DNA of 51,891 nucleotides from Dehalococcoidia bacterium (GCA_029936155.1 JAPYUK010000012.1:1-51891); one strand, 5' to 3'; shown: positions 24,008 to 33,139, numbered from the stretch's first letter. A program made the numbers and translations. Notes: generated by a model not told the origin, from the sequence alone.

Positions 24008-27000
24008 CTAACTAATTGTCACCAATGCCGCCGCGCCCGTTCGATTTGGCGCACCAGTTTTTCGCAAAATGTTGCGAACGTGATGCTGCACTGTGTTGAT
24101 GCTGATGAAAAGTTCTTCACCGATTTCCTGGTTTCGCATACCGTCGGCTATAAGGGTCAGGACGTCCACCTCACGGCCGGTGAGTCCGAATCGGGCCAGA
24201 CCAGTCAACGAATCGGGTGTTTCGATCACGGCTAAAGCTTCCTCACAGTCAGTTACAAGAGTTCGCATCTGGATCGAGTTTGCGAGTTCCTTCGATTTTT
24301 TGAGCAACGAAAATGCATTTTCTAGATTTGCGGAGTTGGAGTGCCGCATCAAAAGCCTGGCGTGAACGAACAGCGTTTGGGCGTGCTCTGGCAAGAATCC
24401 GCCGTTTTTGGCCATTTTCGCTGCATTGATGAAGTGTCCAGATGCCATTTGCACTTGCCCCGACACTCCGGCGAGCAATCCGAGGACGCGGTCGACGGAT
24501 AGCGGTGCACTGAGAATCCCGGCAAAGATACCTGTGTATCGAGCAAGCTGTTTGTAAAGCGTGCCTGCAGAGTCGACGTCCCCAGCCGCCGCCGCATGGA
24601 TTCCTAGAACGCAGTCCCTTGCAGATCGATGAAACGGTCCCATGTGACGAACTGCAATATTCAAATTAGTAGCAGGAGGCAGTAACAGGACCTTACGTGT
24701 AAGCTCCATCGGTATTTTCTCACCGGTTTGCAGCGCAATAACCGCTTTTATCTGCGCAGGATCTGATGTACTGGGCAGTGGAAGAGATGACAACTCGATC
24801 AACGAGTACCAGGAGTCATCGAGTTCAGATTCAACAGAAGTCATCGAATCGAGGTATGTTTCGAGTACGCGTATGCTGTTATTAATGCTCGACCCGGGGA
24901 TCTGCGATTCTTCAGCCCACTGGCGCATCCCTGGCAGTACCGCTCTAGCGGTATCCCAATCCCCTTCGCAAATTGCCAGACTCCAATTCATCGCATGCCA
25001 TTGTGATGAGAGAATATTGTGCTCAAGACTCGTCGAAATTCGGCTGGACATCGGGGCGTGAACCCTTGCCAGATTTAAGTCCCCGAGAGTTGCGTACGCA
25101 CGGGAAGTCTGGAAATGAGGGTCGTGTGAATCTGCAAACTGTTCGCCGGCTTCGCTCAGCGCGAGATAGTGCAATGAGCGATCGATTCCGGCCTGAAGAT
25201 CGAGCAAATCAACGCGGATTCTCGCGTCGTTGCTCAGCACTTCTTTTTCGAGATCAACGTCCTGATTGCTTCTGGCCAAGTACAAAATTCTGCTGAGTTC
25301 TTTTAGCGTTGGACTTTCACCATCACTTCGTACTTCTTCGTTGAAGTAACCGACGAGTGCGATGGCCAATTTGATTCGAATGCCAATGCGCGTGTTGTCA
25401 CCGGAGAGTTGATCTGCCGCTTGGAGAACGCGTATTGTTTCAGGGTTTAAATAATCAGGAGAGATGTGAGTGGCAACCATCAACGCCGACTCGATATCAC
25501 CAGATTCGAGAAACCCATAGAAAGCATTTGCGTGGCATTCGGTAATAACAGCATTCGATCCCATAAGGTTTTTTGGTGATCCAGCCGATTGAAACCACGT
25601 GCTCTTGCCCAGGCCGAACCACGCCAGTGCTCGATCTCGAGGCGCTATTTCATCGATAGGAAACTCCAGGATTATCTCTAATCGAGACATGACGTCGTCG
25701 GATGTGAATGATTCCATCTGCTCCAGTGCTGCTAAAACCTCGTAATGTGCGTACTTCGACATGCCCGCTACCGATCTGGCAATCCAGTAGTGCTGCGCCA
25801 AATAAGAAGGCTGTTGTTCTGCCCTTGTGCCTCTTTGCCGCTCAATGGCCTTGGCCGCGGCGTAATGGTGTTCAGGCAGCTCCGATGTCTTGATTGATTC
25901 GTAGATGGTCTGTCGAATGAGTTCGTGATTAAACCGTAGTTGTCCGGTCTGCTCGTACGAAGCCATGATCCCAGAGTCAACTATCCGTGCAATCGAGTCG
26001 GAGGGGTCGATCTCGAGCATATTTTCACAGGCTGCAACGAGTTCTTCTTCAAATATTTCACGACCAAGGGCGGCAGCTAATTGCAGTACTCGAAAAGTGG
26101 CAGGATCGACAACTTCAAGACGTGCCTCGATCGCTAGCTTTACCGAGACTGGGATGTCAAGTTGCTGGTTGGGTTCGATCGAATTGAGATCGTAACGATG
26201 ATTCAGCAGTAGTGAAATCTCGCGCATGAAAAACGGATTTCCACCGGACAGATTGTATGCTGCTGTGATGGCCGATGCGGGCGGATTTCCTTTCGAAACA
26301 GATCGCATTATTAGAGCTGCTTCATGCTTCTTCAAGAATCCGAGAGTGATTGCGGTGCCTCGGCGGCTTGCCAATATTTTGCTGAGCGAGGAGCCTGCCC
26401 GGCGGGACATATCTTCAACCGGGGTACGTACGGTAACTACTATCAATACCGGTACGGAATCGATGCTCTGCATCAGGTGATAAATAAGTTCAAGAGTTCT
26501 CTCGTCTGCCCAATGAATATCTTCGATGGCAATGAGAATCGGTTTCCGGTGAGCCGCGGTTTCGAGGACCAACCGTCCGGCTTCGTGAATCTGGAGCTGG
26601 CCCTCAGGAGATAATGCGTCTATAAAGCCTGGCTTCACCCTCTTGGATTGAACACCGATCGGGAATGCGCGTTCTAGGATGTTAACTGAACGATCATAGT
26701 TTCTTGTAGCGGCGCGCGGTATGGAAAAGTTGCTAAGACCATCGAGAACAGATGCCCAGGGCCAGTACACCGGTGCGTCGGTGCGTTCGAGCGAGTTGCC
26801 GGTCAGAACAGAGAATCCGACACGTTCCGCCTGTTGGATCAGGTCCCGGATGATATAACTTTTCCCAGCCCCCATCTCGCCGAGAACAATCGCCGTCGAC
26901 GGACGCCCATCCGATGCCGAGTGCAGTAATTCAGTAAGCCGGAAACGTTCGTCGATATATCCGAAAATCTCGACGGTTTCATTCGTGTCGCTTCTCACAT

Positions 27001-27220
27001 GGCGGGACGATGACCCGATTTTATCAAGAGCAATACCGCCCCCAGGACCCGGAATTCCGACGATGGGTGACCCGGTGGATCTAAGTTGAGCAATATCGAG
27101 AAAGATCATTCGTTCGGATATACCGAATCGCTCTGATAGGTCGTTGATGGTATATCCGTCAGGCTTCGACGCTAGCAACTGCTCGATCAATTTAAGGCGA
27201 GATTTGCGCTTTGTGTACAT
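24008..27220 (-). CDS. Large ATP-binding LuxR-family (LAL/MalT-like) regulator with an extra N-terminal HTH
   Basis: A 1070-residue transcriptional regulator. Residues 1-55 look like a DeoR/HTH_11-type winged helix (Y-T-I-N-D-L-S-E-R-F-G-I-S-E-R-M-I). An AAA/STAND ATPase follows: Walker A G-E-M-G-A-G-K-S at about 114-121, Walker B I-A-I-E-D-I-H-W-A-D near 230. The long middle is helical and TPR-like. The last 65 residues are a LuxR HTH (G-L-T-G-R-E-V-D-V-L...I-S-I-N-T-V-Q-H-H-V-R-N-I-L). Such proteins usually switch on target operons after binding a ligand and ATP. It is immediately upstream of, and co-oriented with, the transporter operon, its likely target. No clear Shine-Dalgarno precedes the ATG, and an inverted repeat occupies the leader. 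Confidence 0.88.
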   Translation of the reverse strand: MYTKRKSRLKLIEQLLASKPDGYTINDLSERFGISERMIFLDIAQLRSTGSPIVGIPGPGGGIALDKIGSSSRHVRSDTNETVEIFGYIDERFRLTELLHSASDGRPSTAIVLGEMGAGKSYIIRDLIQQAERVGFSVLTGNSLERTDAPVYWPWASVLDGLSNFSIPRAATRNYDRSVNILERAFPIGVQSKRVKPGFIDALSPEGQLQIHEAGRLVLETAAHRKPILIAIEDIHWADERTLELIYHLMQSIDSVPVLIVVTVRTPVEDMSRRAGSSLSKILASRRGTAITLGFLKKHEAALIMRSVSKGNPPASAITAAYNLSGGNPFFMREISLLLNHRYDLNSIEPNQQLDIPVSVKLAIEARLEVVDPATFRVLQLAAALGREIFEEELVAACENMLEIDPSDSIARIVDSGIMASYEQTGQLRFNHELIRQTIYESIKTSELPEHHYAAAKAIERQRGTRAEQQPSYLAQHYWIARSVAGMSKYAHYEVLAALEQMESFTSDDVMSRLEIILEFPIDEIAPRDRALAWFGLGKSTWFQSAGSPKNLMGSNAVITECHANAFYGFLESGDIESALMVATHISPDYLNPETIRVLQAADQLSGDNTRIGIRIKLAIALVGYFNEEVRSDGESPTLKELSRILYLARSNQDVDLEKEVLSNDARIRVDLLDLQAGIDRSLHYLALSEAGEQFADSHDPHFQTSRAYATLGDLNLARVHAPMSSRISTSLEHNILSSQWHAMNWSLAICEGDWDTARAVLPGMRQWAEESQIPGSSINNSIRVLETYLDSMTSVESELDDSWYSLIELSSLPLPSTSDPAQIKAVIALQTGEKIPMELTRKVLLLPPATNLNIAVRHMGPFHRSARDCVLGIHAAAAGDVDSAGTLYKQLARYTGIFAGILSAPLSVDRVLGLLAGVSGQVQMASGHFINAAKMAKNGGFLPEHAQTLFVHARLLMRHSNSANLENAFSLLKKSKELANSIQMRTLVTDCEEALAVIETPDSLTGLARFGLTGREVDVLTLIADGMRNQEIGEELFISINTVQHHVRNILRKTGAPNRTGAAALVTIS

Positions 27221-27229
27221 GCGGTGAAG

Positions 27230-27271
27230 TATAAATATTTCAGGGATTTTAGTAAACCTGAAATATTTATA
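27230..27271. promoter_or_regulatory. 15-bp perfect inverted repeat in the leader of the regulator gene
   Basis: TATAAATATTTCAGG (27230-27244) and CCTGAAATATTTATA (27257-27271) are exact reverse complements separated by 12 nt. The near arm lies 10 nt upstream of the regulator ATG, where a Shine-Dalgarno would be expected, and the AT-rich sequence also contains -10-like hexamers. It could be an autoregulatory operator, a structured 5' leader that limits translation, or both. It lies between this gene and the divergent membrane protein gene. Confidence 0.65.
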
Positions 27272-27398
27272 ATTATGATGGGCATTGATTCATCTTTCAG
27301 ATCGCTCGTAGGATTTCCGAGAATAATCTAAAAGGATTGTTGATTTTCAATTGCGAGAAGGTCACAATTTCAAGCTGGGAAGATCGAAAGGATTTTCA

Positions 27399-27941
27399 GT
27401 GCGATTACTTCGGGATTGGTCGGGAATAATCTTTGTGGTTCTGCTGATTACAGGCCTCCTTCATGACCTTTCTGAAATATCTGCACTGACCATCGTCATT
27501 CTAGGATCCGCGGTTTTGGCGTATGCACTCTGTTGGTACAACTTCGCCTTGGTTGTCAATGAATTCAAGGGATTGCCGATATGGCGCGGACTCACAGTTT
27601 CGGCGATCGGCGTATCCGCTACAGTGTCGGCGGTGGTCAGCGTCGGTGTATCCGGTCCGGCCGGGTGGTTCTTCCTCGGCCTAGCAATGCTTGGAGTTGG
27701 CTGGGGGATACTGAAGGCAGGGTTGCTGCCCGACGGTTTTGCCTGGCTCTCAGGAATTGCCGGTTTTACAACGATACTAGTTGGATTCACCGGTGACACA
27801 TCTGACGTGGGTACAGGTGTCACATACATCTTGTTGGGCTGGGCAATCTCCATGAGCATTATGTTCATCGGCTGGGGACATCTTGATGACGACGAACAAG
27901 AGAGTGATAGCGAGGCGACAGCTAACCACTGTTGTCAGTAG
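27399..27941 (+). CDS. Small integral membrane protein of unknown function
   Basis: From a GTG at 27399 (AAAGGA six nucleotides upstream) the product is 180 residues with about six hydrophobic segments, for example I-I-F-V-V-L-L-I-T-G-L, T-I-V-I-L-G-S-A-V-L-A and V-T-Y-I-L-L-G-W-A-I-S-M. The acidic C-terminus is cytoplasmic or external. An in-frame TTG at 27351 would add 16 residues but has no good ribosome-binding site. I do not recognise a family. It is divergent from the regulator gene and shares the control region with the 15-bp inverted repeat. Confidence 0.7.
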   Translation: MRLLRDWSGIIFVVLLITGLLHDLSEISALTIVILGSAVLAYALCWYNFALVVNEFKGLPIWRGLTVSAIGVSATVSAVVSVGVSGPAGWFFLGLAMLGVGWGILKAGLLPDGFAWLSGIAGFTTILVGFTGDTSDVGTGVTYILLGWAISMSIMFIGWGHLDDDEQESDSEATANHCCQ

Positions 27942-28030
27942 TATCGGTCGCGGCAGTCCGGGCGTAAATTCTTGCACAGTCAGGGTTGAACGACTTATCC
28001 GTAAAATTACCCACCTGGAGAAACAGAATT

Positions 28031-29002
28031 ATGCGAACCGGATTCGGACAGTTTCAGGAACCCTCACCTGAGTACCTGTTGTTTGCGCAGCAGTTTGGCG
28101 TAACCGACATTCTGCTCAACACACCAAACTTGCCAGCCGTGAACGGCAAGTGGGCTCTGCACGATCTCGTGAACATGCGTCGGAAGGTTGAAAGCTATGG
28201 AATGAAGCTTTCTGCCCTTGAGAATGTTCCGCGTGAGTTCTATGACGACGTCATGCTGGGTGGTCCACGACGTGACGAACAGATCGAAAACATGATCACC
28301 ACTGTCCAAAACATCGCGCGTGCGGGCATTCCCATCTTCGGCTACGACTGGCTTCCTTCAAAGGTATGGCGAACACCACCGAAGTCGATCCGTGGCGGGG
28401 CTCAAGCAACGGCATTCAACTACGAAATTGCTAATGAAATGCCTCTTACTCACCACCGGGAATACACCGAAGAAGAGATGTGGGCGAACCTCGAATACTG
28501 GATCAAGGCGATCACTCCGGTTGCCGAAGAAGAGGGTATTCGACTCGGTATACACCCTTGCGACCCTCCCGTTAAGCAGCTCGGTGGTATCCCGATGCTG
28601 TTCAACTCGTACGACAACTACCGCAGGTACCTCGACATCTACCCTTCAGATAGCTGTGCGATCGAATTCTGTCAGGGCACGATTTCAGAGATGTTTGATT
28701 CGGCGGACGACGCTATCTACGACTTCATTGCCGAGATGGTGCAACGCAAGAAGGTTCTCTACGTTCACTTTCGCAACGTATCGGCTCCGAATCCTGAAGA
28801 CTTCCACGAGGAGTTCATCAACACCGGTCACGTCGACATGTACCGAGCGATGAAGACCTACAACGACAACGGCTATGACAGCTTCTTCATCGACGATCAC
28901 GTTCCGCACACCCATCAGGACACACAGTGGGGTCATCGTGGCCGCGCATTCGCCAACGGATACATTCAGGCCATGATCGAGGCAGTTACCAAGGGCGGAT
29001 AG
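28031..29002 (+). CDS. uxuA: Mannonate dehydratase-like (UxuA family) protein, tandem copy 1
   Basis: A 323-residue TIM-barrel protein of the UxuA family, which dehydrates D-mannonate to 2-keto-3-deoxygluconate. Candidate metal ligands are all present: His175 in I-H-P-C-D-P-P, Cys214 in F-C-Q-G-T, His246 in Y-V-H-F-R-N-V, and Asp289-His290 in I-D-D-H-V-P. The start is the ATG at 28031, with GGAG ten nucleotides upstream; an in-frame upstream ATG at 27986 is not favoured. It is shorter than E. coli UxuA and sits directly before a close paralogue, with a 46-nt gap. Activity on another sugar acid is possible. Confidence 0.82.
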   Translation: MRTGFGQFQEPSPEYLLFAQQFGVTDILLNTPNLPAVNGKWALHDLVNMRRKVESYGMKLSALENVPREFYDDVMLGGPRRDEQIENMITTVQNIARAGIPIFGYDWLPSKVWRTPPKSIRGGAQATAFNYEIANEMPLTHHREYTEEEMWANLEYWIKAITPVAEEEGIRLGIHPCDPPVKQLGGIPMLFNSYDNYRRYLDIYPSDSCAIEFCQGTISEMFDSADDAIYDFIAEMVQRKKVLYVHFRNVSAPNPEDFHEEFINTGHVDMYRAMKTYNDNGYDSFFIDDHVPHTHQDTQWGHRGRAFANGYIQAMIEAVTKGG

Positions 29003-29048
29003 AGGGGCTGATTTTGGCGTCTGGTGAATCGTTGAAAAGGACGAAAAC

Positions 29049-30023
29049 ATGCGCGTAGGTCTTGCACATTTGCAGAGCCCAGATCCGCAGCATCTGAAGT
29101 TCGCAGCTCAGTTCGGTGCAACCGATATTGTGTTCAATAGATCGGCGATGCCGATTGTTGACGGGGTTTTGCCGCTCCACGAAATCGTAAAGTACCGGCT
29201 GGCTGTCGAGCAGTACGGCATGAAACTTGCTGCTTTCGAAAATCCTGCTGTCACCATGATGAAAGACGTGATACTCGGCGGTCCAAAGCGTGACGAGAAG
29301 ATCGAAAACATGATGGCGACCGTTCGCAACTTCGCGCGAGCGGGTATCCCAATGCTTACTTATGGCTGGAACCCTTCTCAGGTCTGGCGCACCGCTTCAC
29401 AGGTAATTCGTGGGGGCGCAGTTGGTACTGCCTACCTTCACAGCATGGTGGCAGACTATCCACCAGTGCATGGGCGTGAGTATGGTGCCGACGAGATGTG
29501 GGCGAATCTCGAATACTGGATCAAAGCGATAACGCCGGTTGCCGAAGAAGAAGGCATCAGGCTCGGTATTCATCCGCCCGACCCACCGACCGACTCACAT
29601 GGCGGATTGTTCCCGATTCTGAACTCATACGACGGCTATCGAAGGCTGCTGGACATTGTCGACTCCCCGGCAAACGCAATTTTGTTTTGCGAGGGAACAA
29701 TCGCCGAAATGCGAGACTCGGCGAACGATGGCATCTACCCGTTTATCGACGAAATGGTGCGACGCGATCGAATTCTGTACGTCCACTTCCGAAATGTGTC
29801 GGCACCTGACCCCGAGAAGTTCCACGAAGAGTTCATCAATACAGGTCACGTCGACATGTATCGCGCAATGAAGACATATTACGACGGCGGTTACAAAAAC
29901 TTTTTTGTCGATGACCACGTGCCGCATACCGATGACGACACGCCGTGGGGCCACCGCGGCAGGGCGTTCGCAATGGGCTATATGCAGGCACTTGTCGAGG
30001 CGATCGCAAAACAAGACGCCTGA
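29049..30023 (+). CDS. uxuA: Mannonate dehydratase-like (UxuA family) protein, tandem copy 2
   Basis: A 324-residue paralogue of the preceding protein, with long shared stretches such as E-E-M-W-A-N-L-E-Y-W-I-K-A-I-T-P and V-D-M-Y-R-A-M-K-T-Y. The metal-binding set is conserved: H-P-P-D-P-P, F-C-E-G-T, V-H-F-R-N-V and D-D-H-V-P. AAGGA seven nucleotides before the ATG supports the start. The two copies probably arose by tandem duplication and form one operon. They differ around H-P-C-D-P-P versus H-P-P-D-P-P and in the neighbouring loops, so a split of substrate preference is possible. No uronate isomerase or fructuronate reductase gene lies nearby. Confidence 0.83.
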   Translation: MRVGLAHLQSPDPQHLKFAAQFGATDIVFNRSAMPIVDGVLPLHEIVKYRLAVEQYGMKLAAFENPAVTMMKDVILGGPKRDEKIENMMATVRNFARAGIPMLTYGWNPSQVWRTASQVIRGGAVGTAYLHSMVADYPPVHGREYGADEMWANLEYWIKAITPVAEEEGIRLGIHPPDPPTDSHGGLFPILNSYDGYRRLLDIVDSPANAILFCEGTIAEMRDSANDGIYPFIDEMVRRDRILYVHFRNVSAPDPEKFHEEFINTGHVDMYRAMKTYYDGGYKNFFVDDHVPHTDDDTPWGHRGRAFAMGYMQALVEAIAKQDA

Positions 30024-30081
30024 GCCGGCATTCTGGATCACTGGTGCCTGCGCACGAAACGCCTCGTCGTGCTTGGTGCGG

Positions 30082-30424
30082 TATGACGCCTTGATAACGG
30101 CGTATCATCCGCTGGGACGGCGGAACGGCTGAAAACGTCGGAATACTTTTGAAGGTAGGCGCCGATCCGAACCGATTCGACAAAGTCGGTCAGACACCAC
30201 TTGTAGCAGCTGCGAAAAAATGCCGGACCGCCATCATCAAAGTACTGCTCAACAATGGTGCTGATCCCGAGATCCCAGATATATCAGACCGAACTCCCTT
30301 GCAGATCGCTAAGCGATATGGCTACCTGAACGTCGTCGAGCTTTTGGGTGGCGTTGGGCCTGCTACAGGACTGGCTCAATTACGTCGAGCCGTAGGTGTT
30401 TTTATACGAGCATTCGACTCATGA
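30082..30424 (+). pseudogene. Ankyrin-repeat gene remnant, frameshifted
   Basis: About two and a half ankyrin repeats. The clear part, open to 30424, contains A-E-N-V-G-I-L-L-K-V-G-A-D-P-N, Q-T-P-L-V-A-A-A-K-K-C and V-L-L-N-N-G-A-D-P-E. Just upstream, another frame reads Y-D-A-L-I-T-A-Y-H, the start of the preceding repeat. The two join with a shift between about 30106 and 30113, where W-D-G-G-T-A-E-N-V takes over. A TTG at 30149 could start a short 91-residue product, so a small functional protein cannot be excluded. Confidence 0.55.
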
Positions 30425-30578
30425 GATGTGAGCGTTTGCCTACTCACGGCCACTGTTTAATTTAGGGATCGAGTAACTTTCCACAGTCGAGACTGCTGAA
30501 CCTTTGTCCAGGGATGCGTGGCTCCAAAATATTCATCTTCAGTAATACCCGTCCGCCTAGGACAGAAACAAAGCACCA

Positions 30579-31079
30579 ATGCCTTTCAATGTGGCGTTAA
30601 TCGAACCTGAAATACCGCAGAATACCGGCAACATCATTCGGCTCTGCGCGAACACCGGTGCTCGGCTGCACCTGGTAGAGCCACTGGGATTTGGCCTCGG
30701 CGAAAAGCAGCTTCGGCGGGCATCTCTCGACTATTCGCACATTGCTGATGTGGAAGTCCACGACTCGGTCAAGTCGTTTTTGGGTTCGATCGATCTGGAT
30801 CGCGTATTCATCACGACAACGAGCGGTGCAACTACCTACGATCACATCGCCTATCAGGATGGCGACACCGTTGTTTTCGGATCGGAGAGCCAGGGCTTGC
30901 CCGACGAACTAGTCGCCGAATTACCTGTGAGCAACCAGATCAGCATTCCCATGATGCCTTCGAACAGAAGCCTCAACCTGTCGAACGCGGTGGCCCTGGT
31001 CATATATGAAATGTGGCGCCAGCAGTCGTTCACAGGCAGCGAAAATCCAAAGCAAAATACACCGAAATATTTTTCGTGA
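30579..31079 (+). CDS. trmL: tRNA (cytidine/uridine-34-2'-O)-methyltransferase TrmL
   Basis: A 166-residue SPOUT-class methyltransferase that adds a 2'-O-methyl group at the wobble position of certain tRNA-Leu species using S-adenosylmethionine. It has the normal TrmL length and the N-terminal L-I-E-P-E-I-P-Q-N-T-G-N. The knot motifs are V-F-G-S-E-S-Q-G-L-P and I-P-M-M-P-S-N-R-S-L-N-L-S-N-A-V-A. A housekeeping gene, apparently monocistronic, and convergent with a sulfatase gene 23 nt away. Confidence 0.93.
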   Translation: MPFNVALIEPEIPQNTGNIIRLCANTGARLHLVEPLGFGLGEKQLRRASLDYSHIADVEVHDSVKSFLGSIDLDRVFITTTSGATTYDHIAYQDGDTVVFGSESQGLPDELVAELPVSNQISIPMMPSNRSLNLSNAVALVIYEMWRQQSFTGSENPKQNTPKYFS

Positions 31080-31102
31080 CTCTGTGGTCGTAATCTCCGA
31101 CC

Positions 31103-32500
31103 TTAACCCCGCTCTGCCTTGTCGTATTCGGCGTAGATGTAGGGGTGCTCGGGATCATAGTGGGTAAGTGTGCCCGGGTTGTCGACACGGCCCGCAGGTC
31201 GGACGTCGTTGCCCGGGATTCCGTTCGCTTCGTCGCCAAGATCAGCGCGACACGCCTCAACCAGAGCTTTCAGACGAGAAACCACATCGGGATGATAAGC
31301 AAACACGTTCGCGGTCTCACCAATATCCGACTCGAGATCGTACAACTCATCGACCTCGTCATCACCCTTCCGCACGTGCAGCTTCCATTTTTCGTCCCGT
31401 ACAGCCTCAAGGGTGTTATTGAAGTAGTAGAAGAACGTTTTTCGTGGGGAAGTAGTCGGCTCGGTAGCGAACATCAGCGGCGTCATATCTTTGCCATCAG
31501 TCGTCCTGTCTTGCGGCACTTCGGCTCCTGCCAACCCAGCGATAGTCGGAAAGAAATCAATCGCCGAAATCAACTCATTCCGCACCGCTCCAGCCGGAAT
31601 TCGACCCGGCCACCGCATCATGCACGGCACTCGCTGTCCGCCTTCCCACGTCGTACCTTTTTGACCCCTCAATTCACCATTGCTTCCACCCTGATTATCA
31701 AGGCGTGACCCGTTGTCGCTCGTGAAAATAACCAGCGTGTTCTCGTCGATACCTTGTCGCTTCAGCTCGTCGAACAGAACCTTAGCGACCCAGTCGACCC
31801 CTGCAACACACGCTCCGTAGTCGCCGTTTTCAGAAGCATTCACCAGATTTTCGGGTGCATACAATGGCAGGTGGACGTACATGTGTGCGAAGTAGAGGAA
31901 GAAGGGGTTGTCGGCGTTACCACGAATGAAGCGGACCGCCTCCTCCGCGTATCGCTCGGTAAGTGCGCGCAGATCCGGTTGCTCCTGTATCACATCTTCA
32001 TCCCGAACTAACGGCAAAGGTGGCCGGCTTCGGAGCGTTTCCAGCCGATCATGGTCATCGATAGTGGGATCTTCCACCTGTCGACCCATATCGTTGCTGT
32101 AAGGCAAGCCGTAGTAGCTATCGAACCCGTGATTGGTTGGCAGGAATTCAGGCTGATCTCCGCAGTGCCACTTGCCAATGATCTTGGTCACGTACCCAAC
32201 GTCCTTTAGCGCGCCGGCGATAGTCGTCTCATCGGGATTCAGGCCGATTCCATCGCCCGGAAACAGAACCCGGAACCCATCGAACGATCCAAAGCCAATT
32301 CGCTGAGGATAGCAACCAGTCAACAGTGCACCTCGTGAAGGAGAGCAGACCCCGGACGCTACGTAGAAATCGGTAAATCGAACGCCCTCTTCGGCCATGT
32401 TATCGAGAGCGGGAGTCTTGTTGATCGTCGAGCCATAGACACCCAGATCGCCCCACCCAAGGTCATCGCAGTTGATCAGTATGATATTCGGCTTGTCCAT
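31103..32500 (-). CDS. Arylsulfatase-type sulfatase, cytoplasmic
   Basis: A 465-residue sulfatase of the arylsulfatase A type, distinct from the other four in having the classical D12-D13 metal pair (I-N-C-D-D-L-G-W-G-D-L-G). Cys52 lies in V-C-S-P-S-R-G-A-L-L-T-G, the formylglycine site. F-T-S-D-N-G-S with a following G-Q-K-G-T-T-W-E-G-G completes the site; here D-N-G replaces the usual D-H-G, as in many arylsulfatases. The start is the ATG at 32500, with GGAG five nucleotides upstream; a longer in-frame start to 32557 is unlikely. No signal peptide is seen. It appears monocistronic. Confidence 0.92.
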   Translation of the reverse strand: MDKPNIILINCDDLGWGDLGVYGSTINKTPALDNMAEEGVRFTDFYVASGVCSPSRGALLTGCYPQRIGFGSFDGFRVLFPGDGIGLNPDETTIAGALKDVGYVTKIIGKWHCGDQPEFLPTNHGFDSYYGLPYSNDMGRQVEDPTIDDHDRLETLRSRPPLPLVRDEDVIQEQPDLRALTERYAEEAVRFIRGNADNPFFLYFAHMYVHLPLYAPENLVNASENGDYGACVAGVDWVAKVLFDELKRQGIDENTLVIFTSDNGSRLDNQGGSNGELRGQKGTTWEGGQRVPCMMRWPGRIPAGAVRNELISAIDFFPTIAGLAGAEVPQDRTTDGKDMTPLMFATEPTTSPRKTFFYYFNNTLEAVRDEKWKLHVRKGDDEVDELYDLESDIGETANVFAYHPDVVSRLKALVEACRADLGDEANGIPGNDVRPAGRVDNPGTLTHYDPEHPYIYAEYDKAERG

Positions 32501-32803
32501 CAAATCTCCGTTTTCACATTCACAGGAGTCACGCGCTCGTTTCACGCCAATTCCCATCTATCTCCGATTTCTGGGCTCAGTTTGCACTTATTTATTGCAA
32601 ATGAGCAGAGCTCTGCCGTCAAACAGATCGGCAATTCAAACGTAATCGCCAGAGCTAGCACCGGATCGACATTTTCCAATCACCGGGTGATCGGTAATAT
32701 TCCAGTTCACGGATGTTCTGGCGCGAGCCGAAATATTTGGCACTGGATACGCAGATCGATTCTGCGCAATCCGATGAACTATTGAGTCACTGGAGCGCTA
32801 ACG
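32501..32803. other. Intergenic region between divergent sulfatase and GYD genes
   Basis: About 300 nt. It contains an inverted repeat, TTTGCA (32581-32586) and TGCAAA (32596-32601) with a 9-nt AT-rich spacer, about 80 nt upstream of the sulfatase start, which could be an operator. No coding sequence was recognised. Confidence 0.35.
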
Positions 32804-33139
32804 ATGTTGTTCTTCCTCCTCGCAAACCTCACCGACGATGGCCTGCAGGCGTGCGTCGAAAATCCCGATGCGTTCGCGGAGGCGTGCGATACGATCCAGG
32901 TGCCCGGCGCCCAGCTATTGGCTCGGTATGCAACGTTGGGTCAGTACGATTTTGTCGTAATGGTTGAAGCCGATAGCGCTCAGACCATGTCTCGACTCTC
33001 AGTGGTTCTTGGCGCAAACGGGCACGTTCACGTCGAGTCGATGCAGGCGATTACAGCACATCTGATGTCGGATATCGAAGAAGCACAACTAAAGGGTGCA
33101 CCCAGCCAAACAACCGAACCTGCCGGCGCCGCTAGTTGA
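32804..33139 (+). CDS. GYD-domain protein
   Basis: A 111-residue small protein matching the GYD family (ferredoxin-like fold). The core reads A-T-L-G-Q-Y-D-F-V-V-M-V-E-A-D-S, the family's most conserved strand, and is followed by a helix and a second sheet ending in V-E-S-M-Q-A-I-T. The C-terminal 20 residues are low-complexity. GGAG eight nucleotides before the ATG supports the start. Molecular role is unknown; members often sit alone in genomes like this one. Confidence 0.78.
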   Translation: MLFFLLANLTDDGLQACVENPDAFAEACDTIQVPGAQLLARYATLGQYDFVVMVEADSAQTMSRLSVVLGANGHVHVESMQAITAHLMSDIEEAQLKGAPSQTTEPAGAAS

